From Anaerocolumna sedimenticola (GTDB lineage: Bacteria > Bacillota > Clostridia > Lachnospirales > Lachnospiraceae), in the NCBI RefSeq assembly GCF_009931695.1, contig NZ_CP048000.1:1267001-1331000 (forward strand): 64,000 nucleotides of DNA, written 5' to 3'. The notes beneath the pieces are model-generated. The model ran no database searches and was not told the DNA's origin. It worked only from the letters and a program-made list of their open reading frames with translations. The number at the start of each line of letters is the position of its first letter. Positions within the stretch are counted from its first letter, which is position 1. Both the position numbers and the translations under genes were made by a program. Of this stretch, positions 53,393 through 61,222 are shown piece by piece.

Positions 53393-54931
53393 ATGCCTGA
53401 CTATAAAAGATTAGTTTCATACATGTATAATTATGATGACGGCATAAAGAAAAATAATGTAGGATATGCCAGAGTAGAAGCTAGAAACGGACAGTGCAAA
53501 TGTACCCTCCATATTGCAGCACCCAGTTTAAATGATAAACAATTAAAGGTGTATATATTTAAAAGAAGAAAAGATGGGCTTGAGGGTATCTTGCTTGGCA
53601 CACTCCAGGTTAAAAACGGAGCCGGTGATTATAAGACGGTAACTGACTCCGTACATATTATGAATTCATCCTATGGTTTGGATGACATGGGTGGAATCGT
53701 ATTGTATCTTACGGAAAGAAAATATTTTGCAACTTCCTGGGATGACGCCCCTATAACAATGGAGCTGGTGGCAGGAATAGAAAGCACAAAATATGAAAAA
53801 GAATTACAGGCTGCCGCTGTTTATGTTACCAGGCTCGATCAACTGACAAAGAGTGCTGAAAATCAAAAAGAAGCAGTAACGGTTAAAGAGCAGGAGGATA
53901 AAAAAGATTCAGAGGATTTTGTAAAACAGGTTAAACAAGAGGAAATAATTGAAGAATCCCCCAATAATGAGGGGGAAGTGTTTAATGATTTTGCTGATGG
54001 AAAAGCAGAGCAGACAGAATTAAATACTGAAATAAAGCAGAAAGAACCAGCAGAAAAAGAAGTGGCAGTCAAAGAAGTAAGCAGGGAAGAAAGTCAGAAA
54101 GATAACCAAAAAGAGAACAAAGATGATTTAAAAAATGAAAAAGAAGAGGAAAACAATATTGTTGATGAATTAAATGCTCCTGTTGAAATTCTTCAGAAAG
54201 AAGAGATGTTAACAGAGGATACGAAAGGGCAAATAGAGGAAAGTAATTCATCGGATGATAATACAGATAATAAACAAGATGGGTTTACATACGATTCTTT
54301 TGGGCAGGATCCATTTACCGATAACCTAAATGTGAATGGTCTTAATGAATTCTTAGAAACAGAGCAGTTTAATACCGGTGAGTCCACTGCTTTTGATAAT
54401 TTTGATTTGCAAAATAATGATTTACAAAGTTCAGAATCGCAAAATGCAGATTTGCAAAGGGAAGATTTTCAAAATATTTTGGAAACTCAGACTATAGCAG
54501 AAGACATACAATCGGATATACAGGGTGAAGAGTACCAGAAAGATGGAGAAAGACAACCGTTCTTTGAGGATCATCCTTTAGCTAAACGAATTTACCGCTC
54601 TTTCCCGAGAATGTACCCCTTTGAAGATAACGAAATTGCCTGGTGTGTGAGAATAGAACCCCAGAATATCGGAATGTTTCCAATGGAGGCCTGGATATTA
54701 GGTAATAATAGTTTCCTGCTGCATGGATATTACAGTTATAGACATCTGATTTTTGCCAGAATGAATGATAAGAATGGGTTCAGCTATATTCTTGGTGTAC
54801 CTGGAATCTATCATAACAGGGAAAAATTTATGGCTAAAATGTTTGGATTTGAGAACTTTAAATGTGTAAAAAGAAAAGCTCAAAGAACTGGTGAATTTGG
54901 TTATTGGTATATTCCAATCACCTTAACTTGA
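53393..54931 (+). CDS. Large acidic protein with conserved N- and C-terminal domains (DUF6128-like)
   Basis: This 512-residue protein has three parts. Residues 1-140 (YKRLVSYMYNYDDGIKKNNVGYARVEARNG to ERKYFATSWDDAP) form a beta-rich domain. Residues about 150-385 are low-complexity, rich in Glu, Asp, Gln and Asn, with short repeats such as DLQN. Residues about 390-512 (HPLAKRIYRSFPRMYPFEDNEIAWCVRIEPQNIGMFP to FGYWYIPITLT) form a compact, aromatic-rich domain. I associate the ends with a family seen in Lachnospiraceae (DUF6128), whose function is unknown. There is no signal peptide or membrane helix, so a cytoplasmic or spore-associated scaffold is possible. GGGAG precedes the ATG. Confidence 0.75.
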   Translation: MPDYKRLVSYMYNYDDGIKKNNVGYARVEARNGQCKCTLHIAAPSLNDKQLKVYIFKRRKDGLEGILLGTLQVKNGAGDYKTVTDSVHIMNSSYGLDDMGGIVLYLTERKYFATSWDDAPITMELVAGIESTKYEKELQAAAVYVTRLDQLTKSAENQKEAVTVKEQEDKKDSEDFVKQVKQEEIIEESPNNEGEVFNDFADGKAEQTELNTEIKQKEPAEKEVAVKEVSREESQKDNQKENKDDLKNEKEEENNIVDELNAPVEILQKEEMLTEDTKGQIEESNSSDDNTDNKQDGFTYDSFGQDPFTDNLNVNGLNEFLETEQFNTGESTAFDNFDLQNNDLQSSESQNADLQREDFQNILETQTIAEDIQSDIQGEEYQKDGERQPFFEDHPLAKRIYRSFPRMYPFEDNEIAWCVRIEPQNIGMFPMEAWILGNNSFLLHGYYSYRHLIFARMNDKNGFSYILGVPGIYHNREKFMAKMFGFENFKCVKRKAQRTGEFGYWYIPITLT

Positions 54932-54943
54932 ATAATAGAAAAA

Positions 54944-54974
54944 ATGGTTTGGGTGTTATTGACATCCAAACCAT
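54944..54974 (+). terminator. Terminator after the acidic protein gene
   Basis: ATGGTTTGGGTGT pairs with ACATCCAAACCAT (one wobble) over a 5-base loop and is followed by TAGTTTTATTT. Confidence 0.8.
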
Positions 54975-54987
54975 TAGTTTTATTTCC

Positions 54988-55080
54988 GCGAAAGCAAAGT
55001 GAGAATCAGCGGGCTTGCTTGCAATAATTCAAACTGCACCGGAAAACCGACGAAACTCGCAAAGCGTGTTTCTTCCGGTT
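54988..55080. repeat. Single divergent copy of the covarying hairpin element plus a compound hairpin
   Basis: GCGAAAGCAAAGTGAGAATC followed by GCGGG-CTTG-CTTGC (about 55007-55022) matches the unit at 3.2-3.4 kb in order, including the CTTG loop. At 55039-55078 comes a nested stem: CCGGAA/TTCCGG, GAAAC/GTTTC and CGC-AAA-GCG. It lies between two convergent genes. Confidence 0.55.
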
Positions 55081-55106
55081 AAAAAGTTATTGGAATTAAT
55101 TTATTG

Positions 55107-55664
55107 TTATTCTTCAAAAGCTGTATTGATATAAGCGTATCGGGCATGATCTTCCCACTTATGATTAATATGGATGCTGGATTTAGACAGGCCCTCATAA
55201 GAAAATCCCAATTTCTCAATAAGGCGGATGGACCGGGTATTTAATGGCATAATATTTGCTTCAATCCGGTGTATTTTATAATCCGCAAATAAAACCCGCA
55301 TTCCTGCCTGAACACTTTCTAGCGCATAACCGCATGCTAAGTGGTGTTGATCAAATTTATAACCCAGCTGGCAGGTGAAGTAGGATCCCCGGACAATATT
55401 GTAAAAATTGATGGACCCGATTATAGTATGAGGAGCTTCTTTTAGAAAAACCCAATACCGCAGTAACTTGGACTGGAGCATTAAGTTATATTCTATGGAC
55501 AGAGAAAGCCTCTGATAGGAAAGCGTATAGAAATTCGGATCACGTTCCGGTTCCCAGGGCTCGAAATGTTCTTTATTATTCTCATAAAAGGTTAATACTT
55601 TATCCGCATCATTTGGGTGTAAAATATTTAAAATAAGGCGATCCGTATTAAAAGTCATCTGCAT
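55107..55664 (-). CDS. GNAT family N-acetyltransferase (RimJ/RimL type)
   Basis: This 185-residue protein begins MQMTFNTDRLILNILHPNDADKVLTFYENN, the standard RimJ/RimL/RimI opening. The central CQLGYKFDQHHLACGYALESVQAGMRVLF segment binds acetyl-CoA, although the RxxGxG loop is altered to HHLACGY. It ends with IHRIEANIMPLNTRSIRLIEKLGFSYEG. Relatives acetylate ribosomal protein N-termini or small molecules; the substrate is unknown. AGGAG precedes the start. Confidence 0.9.
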   Translation of the reverse strand: MQMTFNTDRLILNILHPNDADKVLTFYENNKEHFEPWEPERDPNFYTLSYQRLSLSIEYNLMLQSKLLRYWVFLKEAPHTIIGSINFYNIVRGSYFTCQLGYKFDQHHLACGYALESVQAGMRVLFADYKIHRIEANIMPLNTRSIRLIEKLGFSYEGLSKSSIHINHKWEDHARYAYINTAFEE

Positions 55665-55734
55665 AATTTTATTCTCCTGGCTGCTTTCAAGAAATTAAGT
55701 AAGGGTAAACCGTACTTTTAAATTTCAGGGAATG

Positions 55735-56430
55735 TCAATCGATACCCCGGATTGAAACATTCTGAACATAAGAAGATAGGATATCTTTGTATTCCAGTAA
55801 TTCTTGTTTGGTTGGACTGCTAAGTCCCGGTTGTATAATATCATCGGAATCCTTATATGGCTGTAAATAATATGCTTTTGCACCTTGAGTCCATTCGCCT
55901 ATTTGCTGTATATCTTTATGAGTATGATGCTCTCTCACTACAGTGGTACGAAACTCATAATCAACAGGGTTTGATAAGAGATAGGTTACACTCTCATCTA
56001 CCCTTGATAGATTGAAAGGATTGATACCGCAGCTTAAACCGTACTTTTCCCTGGAATTTTTAATATCCATGGCAATATAATCAAGATAACCTTTCTCTGT
56101 TAATTCTTTTATTATATGTGGATTATTTCCGTTAGTATCTAGTTTTACTAAAAATCCAAGTTCTTTCATTTTATGTATAAATGTAAATAAACCAGGATAG
56201 AGAGTTGGTTCTCCCCCGGTAATGCAGATACCCTCGATTATCCCGACTCTTTTTTTTAACGTCTTAAATACTTCCTCTTCCGGAATGGTTGGCTGTCCGG
56301 ATGGTGAAAGTACCAAAGATGCATTATGGCAGAAAGGGCAGCGAAAGTTACAGCCTCCTAAAAAAATGGTTGATGCTATATGTCCGGGATAATCTAACAG
56401 GGTTGTTTTTTGAAAACCGTGAATTTCCAT
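55735..56430 (-). CDS. Radical SAM activating protein (NrdG-like, long form)
   Basis: This 231-residue protein starts MEIHGFQKTTLLDYPGHIASTIFLGGCNFRCPFC, with the 4Fe-4S motif CNFRCPFC (CX3CX2C), then GICITGGEPTLYPGLFTF (SAM site) and VKLDTNGNNP. This is the NrdG2-type class usually annotated as an anaerobic ribonucleotide reductase activase, but such proteins can also activate other glycyl-radical enzymes. A short NrdG already sits beside nrdD, so this one may serve a different partner. ATG 56430 matches the family start; the in-frame codon at 56490 would add 20 unrelated residues. Confidence 0.88.
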   Translation of the reverse strand: MEIHGFQKTTLLDYPGHIASTIFLGGCNFRCPFCHNASLVLSPSGQPTIPEEEVFKTLKKRVGIIEGICITGGEPTLYPGLFTFIHKMKELGFLVKLDTNGNNPHIIKELTEKGYLDYIAMDIKNSREKYGLSCGINPFNLSRVDESVTYLLSNPVDYEFRTTVVREHHTHKDIQQIGEWTQGAKAYYLQPYKDSDDIIQPGLSSPTKQELLEYKDILSSYVQNVSIRGID

Positions 56431-56608
56431 TTGTAATTCTTTTCCTTCCAGTCCGGCTCGTTGAATGCTGGAAATAAACCGGATTAACATTTATAATAAC
56501 GATTTATACATTGCCTATTGATTTACTTCGTGCTAAGATAAATATAGCAGATAAGAGGAAATTCGTCCATAGTATATTCCTTTCATCTTTATTTAAGAGT
56601 TTGGATTT

Positions 56609-56668
56609 TGGCAATGGCGACGCTAAAGGTTGGCATATAAATACAATAATCTAGTTTCCCAATTACCT
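56609..56668. mobile_element. Internally deleted palindromic element, copy E
   Basis: Left end GGCAATGGCGACGCTA and right end CTAGTTTCCCAATTACCT match the termini of the elements at 15.5 and 61.1 kb, and ATACAATAAT next to the right end matches the copy at 61.1 kb, but only 60 bases remain. It lies 32 bases before tadA. Confidence 0.6.
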
Positions 56669-56700
56669 ATAATTTATGAATGATTATAAAGGAAAATGAA

Positions 56701-57177
56701 ATGAATTTAAAATATATGAAAGAAGCTTTAAAAGAAGCGAAAAAAGCAGCAAAACTGGGAGAAGTACCTATCGGATGTGTCATAGTTTATGAGGATAAGA
56801 TTATAGGCAGAGGGTACAATAAAAGGAATACCAGGAAAACAACCTTAGCTCATGCGGAACTTATCGCCATACAGAAAGCAAGTAAGGTGATAGGGGATTG
56901 GAGGTTGGAGGACTGCACCATGTATGTGACATTAGAGCCATGTCAGATGTGTGCGGGAGCCATTGTACAAGCCAGAATAAAAGAGGTTATTGTAGGGACC
57001 ATGAATCCCAAAGCAGGATGTGCAGGTTCCATTCTGAATATACTACAAATGGAAGAGTTTAACCATCAGGTGGAACTTACCACCGGAGTAATGCAAGAGG
57101 AATGTGAAACTGTGCTAAAAGAGTTTTTTAAAGGGCTAAGAGTACGAAATAAATTGGAAAAAGGAAAACAGGGATAA
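56701..57177 (+). CDS. tadA: tRNA-specific adenosine deaminase TadA
   Basis: This 158-residue zinc deaminase has the catalytic LAHAELIAI (HAE, about residues 56-64) and PCQMCAGAI (PCxxC, about 87-95). It converts A34 to inosine in the tRNA-Arg(ACG) anticodon. MNLKYMKEALKEAKKAAKLGEVPIGCVIV is the normal family start; ATG 56701 follows AAAGGA, whereas ATG 56680 adds seven residues. The gene precedes the SRP RNA as in many Firmicutes. Confidence 0.96.
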   Translation: MNLKYMKEALKEAKKAAKLGEVPIGCVIVYEDKIIGRGYNKRNTRKTTLAHAELIAIQKASKVIGDWRLEDCTMYVTLEPCQMCAGAIVQARIKEVIVGTMNPKAGCAGSILNILQMEEFNHQVELTTGVMQEECETVLKEFFKGLRVRNKLEKGKQG

Positions 57178-57318
57178 TAAACGTTGCCGCAAAAGTGATT
57201 GATCATCTGTAATTCATACGTATTTTTATATAATTCATTATGACCTAAGTTGTTTTAAAATGTAGATATTTAGCATATAAAAGCAGCTGTTTACCACTAC
57301 CTACCTGTTTCGATATAC

Positions 57319-57347
57319 TTGACTTTTCCTGCGAAATGAAGTATACT
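57319..57347 (+). promoter_or_regulatory. Promoter of the SRP RNA transcript
   Basis: TTGACT (57319-57324), a 17-base spacer and TATACT (57342-57347) form a near-consensus sigma-A promoter. Transcription should begin near 57354, about 85 bases before the SRP RNA fold. The leader holds a hairpin ACAGG..CCTGT with a T-run (57355-57386) and another, ACGGCT/AGCCGT (57399-57416), so processing or early termination is possible. Confidence 0.75.
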
Positions 57348-57438
57348 GTTTCATACAGGTCTCCTGAATAGATTGAGCCTGTTTTTATAATTTGTTTAAC
57401 GGCTTTAGAGAGAGCCGTATTCATAATAGTCAAAAAGT

Positions 57439-57706
57439 TTCCGTGCAGCCGGGGAGATAGCGGTGCCCTGTACCTGCAATCCGCTACAGCAGGGGTGATG
57501 CCTTGCCTAGGGTGCTTTTTTGTAGGGCTGCCCCCTATAAGTGATGTTGACGTCTGGGTCTTACGCAACAGGAATTCGTGAACCGTGTCAGGTCAGGAAT
57601 GGAGCAGCACTAAGCGAAAGCTCTTGTGTGCCGTAAGGCAGCCTGGGCCGAGTTAACTGTAGGGGTAACGCCTATGAAGAGCATTCGAAGCAAGACGCAC
57701 GGAATT
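57439..57706 (+). ncRNA. ffs: Signal recognition particle RNA (large Firmicutes type)
   Basis: The 5' CCGTGC (57441-57446) and 3' GCACGG (57697-57702) close the molecule. GATAGCGGTGCCCTGTACC and GCAATCCGCTACAGCAGGG form the Alu-domain core, as in Bacillus scRNA. The S domain reads GTGTCAGGTCAGGAATGGAG then CAGCACTAAGCGAAAG, containing the GGAA tetraloop and the asymmetric loop that binds Ffh. The loop-closing pair is A-U (AGGAAU) rather than the common C-G. About 268 bases matches the long SRP RNA with an Alu domain. It targets membrane and secreted proteins with Ffh. dnaX, which usually follows, is absent here. Confidence 0.92.
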
Positions 57707-57729
57707 TAAATATGTTAATACAGGCAAGG

Positions 57730-57761
57730 ATGTCGTCACTTTGTGTACGGCATTTTTTTTT
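57730..57761 (+). terminator. Terminator of the SRP RNA
   Basis: ATGTCGT pairs with ACGGCAT (one wobble) across 10 bases and is followed by nine Ts. Confidence 0.85.
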
Positions 57762-57799
57762 ACGTTTAAATAAAATCACTTCAGGGGAATATTACGTTT

Positions 57800-57978
57800 A
57801 CCCTTACTTTCCTACGGTAGGAGCTGCCCGAGGGGTAGTTTTCTATATACAATATATAGGGGCCGGATACTATCAATGGGGATAGGCCTTTGCTCACAAC
57901 CATCGGAAACGGTGGCCCGGCCCCCTCCAATACGTTACGGAAATTTTGCATCAATAAGCTTGGCTATTGGTGCTTTTT
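57800..57978 (+). ncRNA. Unidentified structured RNA candidate
   Basis: Between the SRP terminator and the next gene, the plus strand folds into consecutive stems: TCCTA/TAGGA (57810-57822), CTGCCC/GGGTAG (57824-57838) and CTATATA/TATATAG (57843-57859). A three-way junction follows, closed by GGGGCCGG/CCGGCCCC (57859-57866, 57917-57924), with arms CTATC/GATAG (57870-57885) and CCATCG-GAAA-CGGTGG (57900-57915), the latter capped by a GNRA tetraloop. A hairpin with T6 (57952-57978) acts as terminator. The conserved look and terminator suggest a small RNA or a cis-acting leader of the next gene. I could not match it to a known riboswitch, 6S or tmRNA. Confidence 0.55.
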
Positions 57979-58081
57979 TACTATAAAACAATTTTGTATT
58001 TTTATAAATAAGCCTTTCGAAATGTCGATTTTTAGATTATAATAGTACTATTAATAAAATGTCAAAATTTTGAGGTGAGCT

Positions 58082-60424
58082 ATGGCAATGAAGATAAACA
58101 ACTATGCAGTGAATCAGGCTGAAAAGGGGTCGGTTATTTATGAATTAGATGAACAGATTAACAGTGTGTGTATTATTTTAAAAGGGCGGGTACAGGCTGT
58201 TAACCATGGTTCTAAAATTATATTAGGATCCGGAAATTTCTTAGGTGTCAGTGACCTGTTATACAAGGGGAGATATCTGAATACTTATATTGCTTATGAT
58301 GATTTAACTTTCTATTGTTTTCCCATACAACAAAAAGATGAACTAGGTGAAATATTTGCCTCTAATAAAGATTATAAAGGTTTAATGGTTGCATCTTTGA
58401 CCAGGCAGATTAATGAATTGGATAAGGTATATGGTTCTCTGCAATTGATGGCCGAACAGCTTTATAATTTTATTAACCGTAATTATGAGGTTTATTTGGA
58501 AACCGGGAAAAGATATGGTTATCCGACGACGGCTATTGATTCCATAGTGGAAATGGAAAGGTACAACAGCGAATCTATTATAGATGAGCGAAAACTGGCT
58601 TATTATAAAGAATGTGCCAAAATTTCTTTGGATGTATGGAAGTCTTTTTGTACTTCAGGTGATGGGGTAACTCTCTATTTAGTGGAAGAAACAGCAGGAT
58701 TAATAGATCAATTAACTACGGAATGTATGGAATTGTCCACGTATATTTATGATATATTCAGTCTGTTAATGAATAATACGGATATCTGCCTCTTTAAGGG
58801 ATTTGCAGCCCTGGCTATCTCCATAGAAGAAAGCGGTGGTTATAACAACGATATATTACATATAGTAGATGAAATCATTGACCAGATAAATAAGATTGAA
58901 AAACTTTATGAAGAAAAGGTTGGAAGATCCATACAAGTAGACAGAGCTCGTATGGAAGAAATATATTATCTGCTGTTATCCAAGAACAGCAGCCGAAAGG
59001 AACAGGTTGAAAATAACTTCCAGTATACCCAGAGTGAATTGCAGCAAATGTCTGAGGGCTTTAATGACTCCTTAAAACAGATCCAGCTTTATGGTGAAAG
59101 GGACGATGAAAAAACAGAGGAGCTTAACCAGCTTATACTTGATTTTATTAACCTTAAAGATAAGTTCTCGACAGATGACAGAATCAGGGTATTACGCAGA
59201 AAAATTATGCAGCATTATTACGAATTATATGAAAGGGTATTCTTTAAAGCACTAAATGATAAAGAAGTACCCAGAATCATTGATTTGTTTTTAAAATATG
59301 GATTCCTGGACGAGAGACTTTTATCAAAAGAACAGTTGAAAGAATTATATTACCTGGAAGAGGAACCTTCAAAAGACGAGGGACCTTGTAAGGTTTATAA
59401 TATTAAAGAGTGGCTTATTAATATTTACAAAGGAGCAAAGGAACCATCCAAGAATGAGTTTGATTTGGATTATGCAGATATGCTCCGTGACAGAAGAAAA
59501 AAGGCTGAAATTACAGAAGCCCAGGAAAAAGAATTATTAACGAATCAAAAAGAGAAAGTTACCTATGAAATAAATAACATGTTCCGTTATAATCACAGGG
59601 TAGTAAGCGGGCAAATCAGCACATTCGTACCATTTTTATGGGGTGAAAATATGTTCAAGGGTATGAAGCAGTTACTGGTATCGGCAGAAACAGTTAACCG
59701 TACCATAAACGAACTGCTTGAAATTGATTACTCTGTTTTCCATAGAGAGGTAATGTACGTAAATGCGGAGAAAGGTATTTCCAAAGAATATATTCTAAAG
59801 CAGGTCTTTCCGGATATTATTCTTATGCCAACATTAGGGTATAACGGTGTTATGTGGCAGGAAATCACCGGAAAGAGAAAAAGTAATGAAGGAAGATTCG
59901 TTCTACCGAAATTTTCGGATGTAGGTATTAAGGATATATTAATTAAGTTACTTGGCAGGTTTCGTTGGGAACTTTGCAGAAGCATTCAGGGAAGCGCATG
60001 GAATAATATTAAGTATAAGTCATTAACCTCCGAATATGCGGACTATATCCAATTCTATAAAAAGAACAGGGACCTTTCGGAAGAAGTAAAAGAAAAAGTA
60101 AAATTACAGATACAAAAAGGTAAGGGCAATTACCGTGAGATTTTCGTCATTGATTATGAAGCATGGATTAAAGGCGAAGCCACCGGTGCATTAAGATTAA
60201 ACCGGGTTGCAAGGGAAATTCTGGCGACCTATTGTCCGTTTGGTAAACCCATAAGAGATAGGATAAAAGGACAGCCTTTATTCGCAGATGCTATGGAACG
60301 ATTCACACGAAATACTTTAAAAAAGAAAAAAGAATTAGAATTAAGATTTCGTGCTTTAGAAAAAGAAGGCGGCGAGATTACGGAGGAATTAATGGAGACA
60401 TTTATTTTCTACCGTGATTTATAA
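58082..60424 (+). CDS. Large protein with N-terminal cyclic-nucleotide-binding fold
   Basis: This is a 780-residue cytoplasmic protein. Residues about 10-115 (EKGSVIYELDEQINSVCIILKGRVQAVNHGSKIILGSGNFLGVSDLL) form the cNMP-binding beta-roll, but the phosphate cassette lacks the usual Glu and Arg (FLGVSDLL...YLNTY), so cAMP binding is doubtful. The remaining 660 residues are mainly helical, with coiled-coil-rich zones (about 260-380), and match no domain I recognise. A Lys/Arg-rich C-terminal third and no helix-turn-helix argue against a Crp-type activator. GAGGTGAG precedes the ATG; the start may be ATG 58082 or 58088. The structured RNA candidate is immediately upstream. Confidence 0.75.
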   Translation: MAMKINNYAVNQAEKGSVIYELDEQINSVCIILKGRVQAVNHGSKIILGSGNFLGVSDLLYKGRYLNTYIAYDDLTFYCFPIQQKDELGEIFASNKDYKGLMVASLTRQINELDKVYGSLQLMAEQLYNFINRNYEVYLETGKRYGYPTTAIDSIVEMERYNSESIIDERKLAYYKECAKISLDVWKSFCTSGDGVTLYLVEETAGLIDQLTTECMELSTYIYDIFSLLMNNTDICLFKGFAALAISIEESGGYNNDILHIVDEIIDQINKIEKLYEEKVGRSIQVDRARMEEIYYLLLSKNSSRKEQVENNFQYTQSELQQMSEGFNDSLKQIQLYGERDDEKTEELNQLILDFINLKDKFSTDDRIRVLRRKIMQHYYELYERVFFKALNDKEVPRIIDLFLKYGFLDERLLSKEQLKELYYLEEEPSKDEGPCKVYNIKEWLINIYKGAKEPSKNEFDLDYADMLRDRRKKAEITEAQEKELLTNQKEKVTYEINNMFRYNHRVVSGQISTFVPFLWGENMFKGMKQLLVSAETVNRTINELLEIDYSVFHREVMYVNAEKGISKEYILKQVFPDIILMPTLGYNGVMWQEITGKRKSNEGRFVLPKFSDVGIKDILIKLLGRFRWELCRSIQGSAWNNIKYKSLTSEYADYIQFYKKNRDLSEEVKEKVKLQIQKGKGNYREIFVIDYEAWIKGEATGALRLNRVAREILATYCPFGKPIRDRIKGQPLFADAMERFTRNTLKKKKELELRFRALEKEGGEITEELMETFIFYRDL

Positions 60425-60650
60425 TAACTATTCCATAGGATGCCATTTAGATTTACTCTTAAATTTAAGATACAATTGTCAGACAATTGACGCATAGCAG
60501 TTCAATATATTAACTACAATTATAGTTTGTAAAAACATATTGACAAATAGAGACTTATTATATATAATGACATTATAAACCATTTGATTGGTTTTATTAA
60601 CGGATAATTCAACAAGACATTTTGTGTTTAAGGGAAAGGAGGAGATTCCA
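60425..60650. other. Intergenic region
   Basis: It is AT-rich and holds no recognisable gene. AATTGTCAGACAATT (60474-60488) is a small inverted repeat, and a consensus-like TTGACA (60539-60544) with TATAAT (60564-60569), 19 bases apart, may drive the small gene that follows. Confidence 0.4.
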
Positions 60651-60749
60651 ATGGGCTCTTTAGAGGAAGATTCAGAGTATATACCTACCCGTTACATGCA
60701 GAAAGATTGTCCTGCTGGAAAGGCCTTCAACATAGATAAATGTATCTAA
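60651..60749 (+). CDS. Small ORF, possibly the start of a broken ferredoxin-like gene
   Basis: A very strong ribosome binding site (AAAGGAGGAG) precedes ATG 60651, which encodes 32 residues ending MQKDCPAGKAFNIDKCI. After the stop, another frame reads ICKLCDIDIGVI and continues to KVIYGTPVNYIKEIE with a stop at about 60907; joined, the two would place cysteines as in a 4Fe-4S motif. A clean terminator follows. It is therefore either a 32-residue peptide gene or a frameshifted pseudogene of about 85 residues. I cannot name a family with confidence. Confidence 0.45.
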   Translation: MGSLEEDSEYIPTRYMQKDCPAGKAFNIDKCI

Positions 60750-60920
60750 GGATATGTAAGTTGTGTGATATAGATATTGGAGTTATAATAACTAAAATTC
60801 TGAATGCATGTATTGATGGAACTGTAAAACCTGTTATTAAATCAGCTTTAGCAGGGCATAAAGTTATATATGGGACTCCGGTTAACTACATAAAAGAGAT
60901 TGAATAAGAAGTAACAGGAT

Positions 60921-60957
60921 AACCTGCCATAATCAGATTTATGGCAGGTTTTTTTAT
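60921..60957 (+). terminator. Terminator after the small ORF
   Basis: AACCTGCCAT and ATGGCAGGTT pair perfectly over a 10-base loop, followed by TTTTT. Confidence 0.85.
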
Positions 60958-61044
60958 GATTCTTTCAATCGAAATGGGAAATTTACGAGGTTATACTTGT
61001 CTTAATAGGTCTCGGATGGTAAGATAAAAAAGGATGATTTTATA

Positions 61045-61193
61045 AGGCAATTGCGAAACTATATAGTTTTCTGAATATACCATACAAATAATACGAATTT
61101 CATAGCTTCAGTTGCCTTTCAGGCAAGATTCAGCTCTGAAATTGTATTATTTGCATGGTATATAGATGCAATAAGCTAGTTTCGCAATTACCT
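61045..61193. mobile_element. MITE-like palindromic element, copy B
   Basis: This 149-base element has ends AGGCAATTGCGAAACT and AGTTTCGCAATTACCT (15 of 16 complementary), internal arms ATACCATACAAATAATAC and GTATTATTTGCATGGTAT, and a core stem of GTTGCC with GGCAAG. It is the best-preserved member of the family and ends 29 bases before the start codon of the next gene, supplying its upstream sequence. Confidence 0.78.
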
Positions 61194-61222
61194 AGATGAG
61201 TTTACATAAAAGAGGTTTGACT

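Noticed and set aside
57245..57568. 107-residue minus-strand open frame
   Set aside because: It is antisense to the SRP promoter and SRP RNA.
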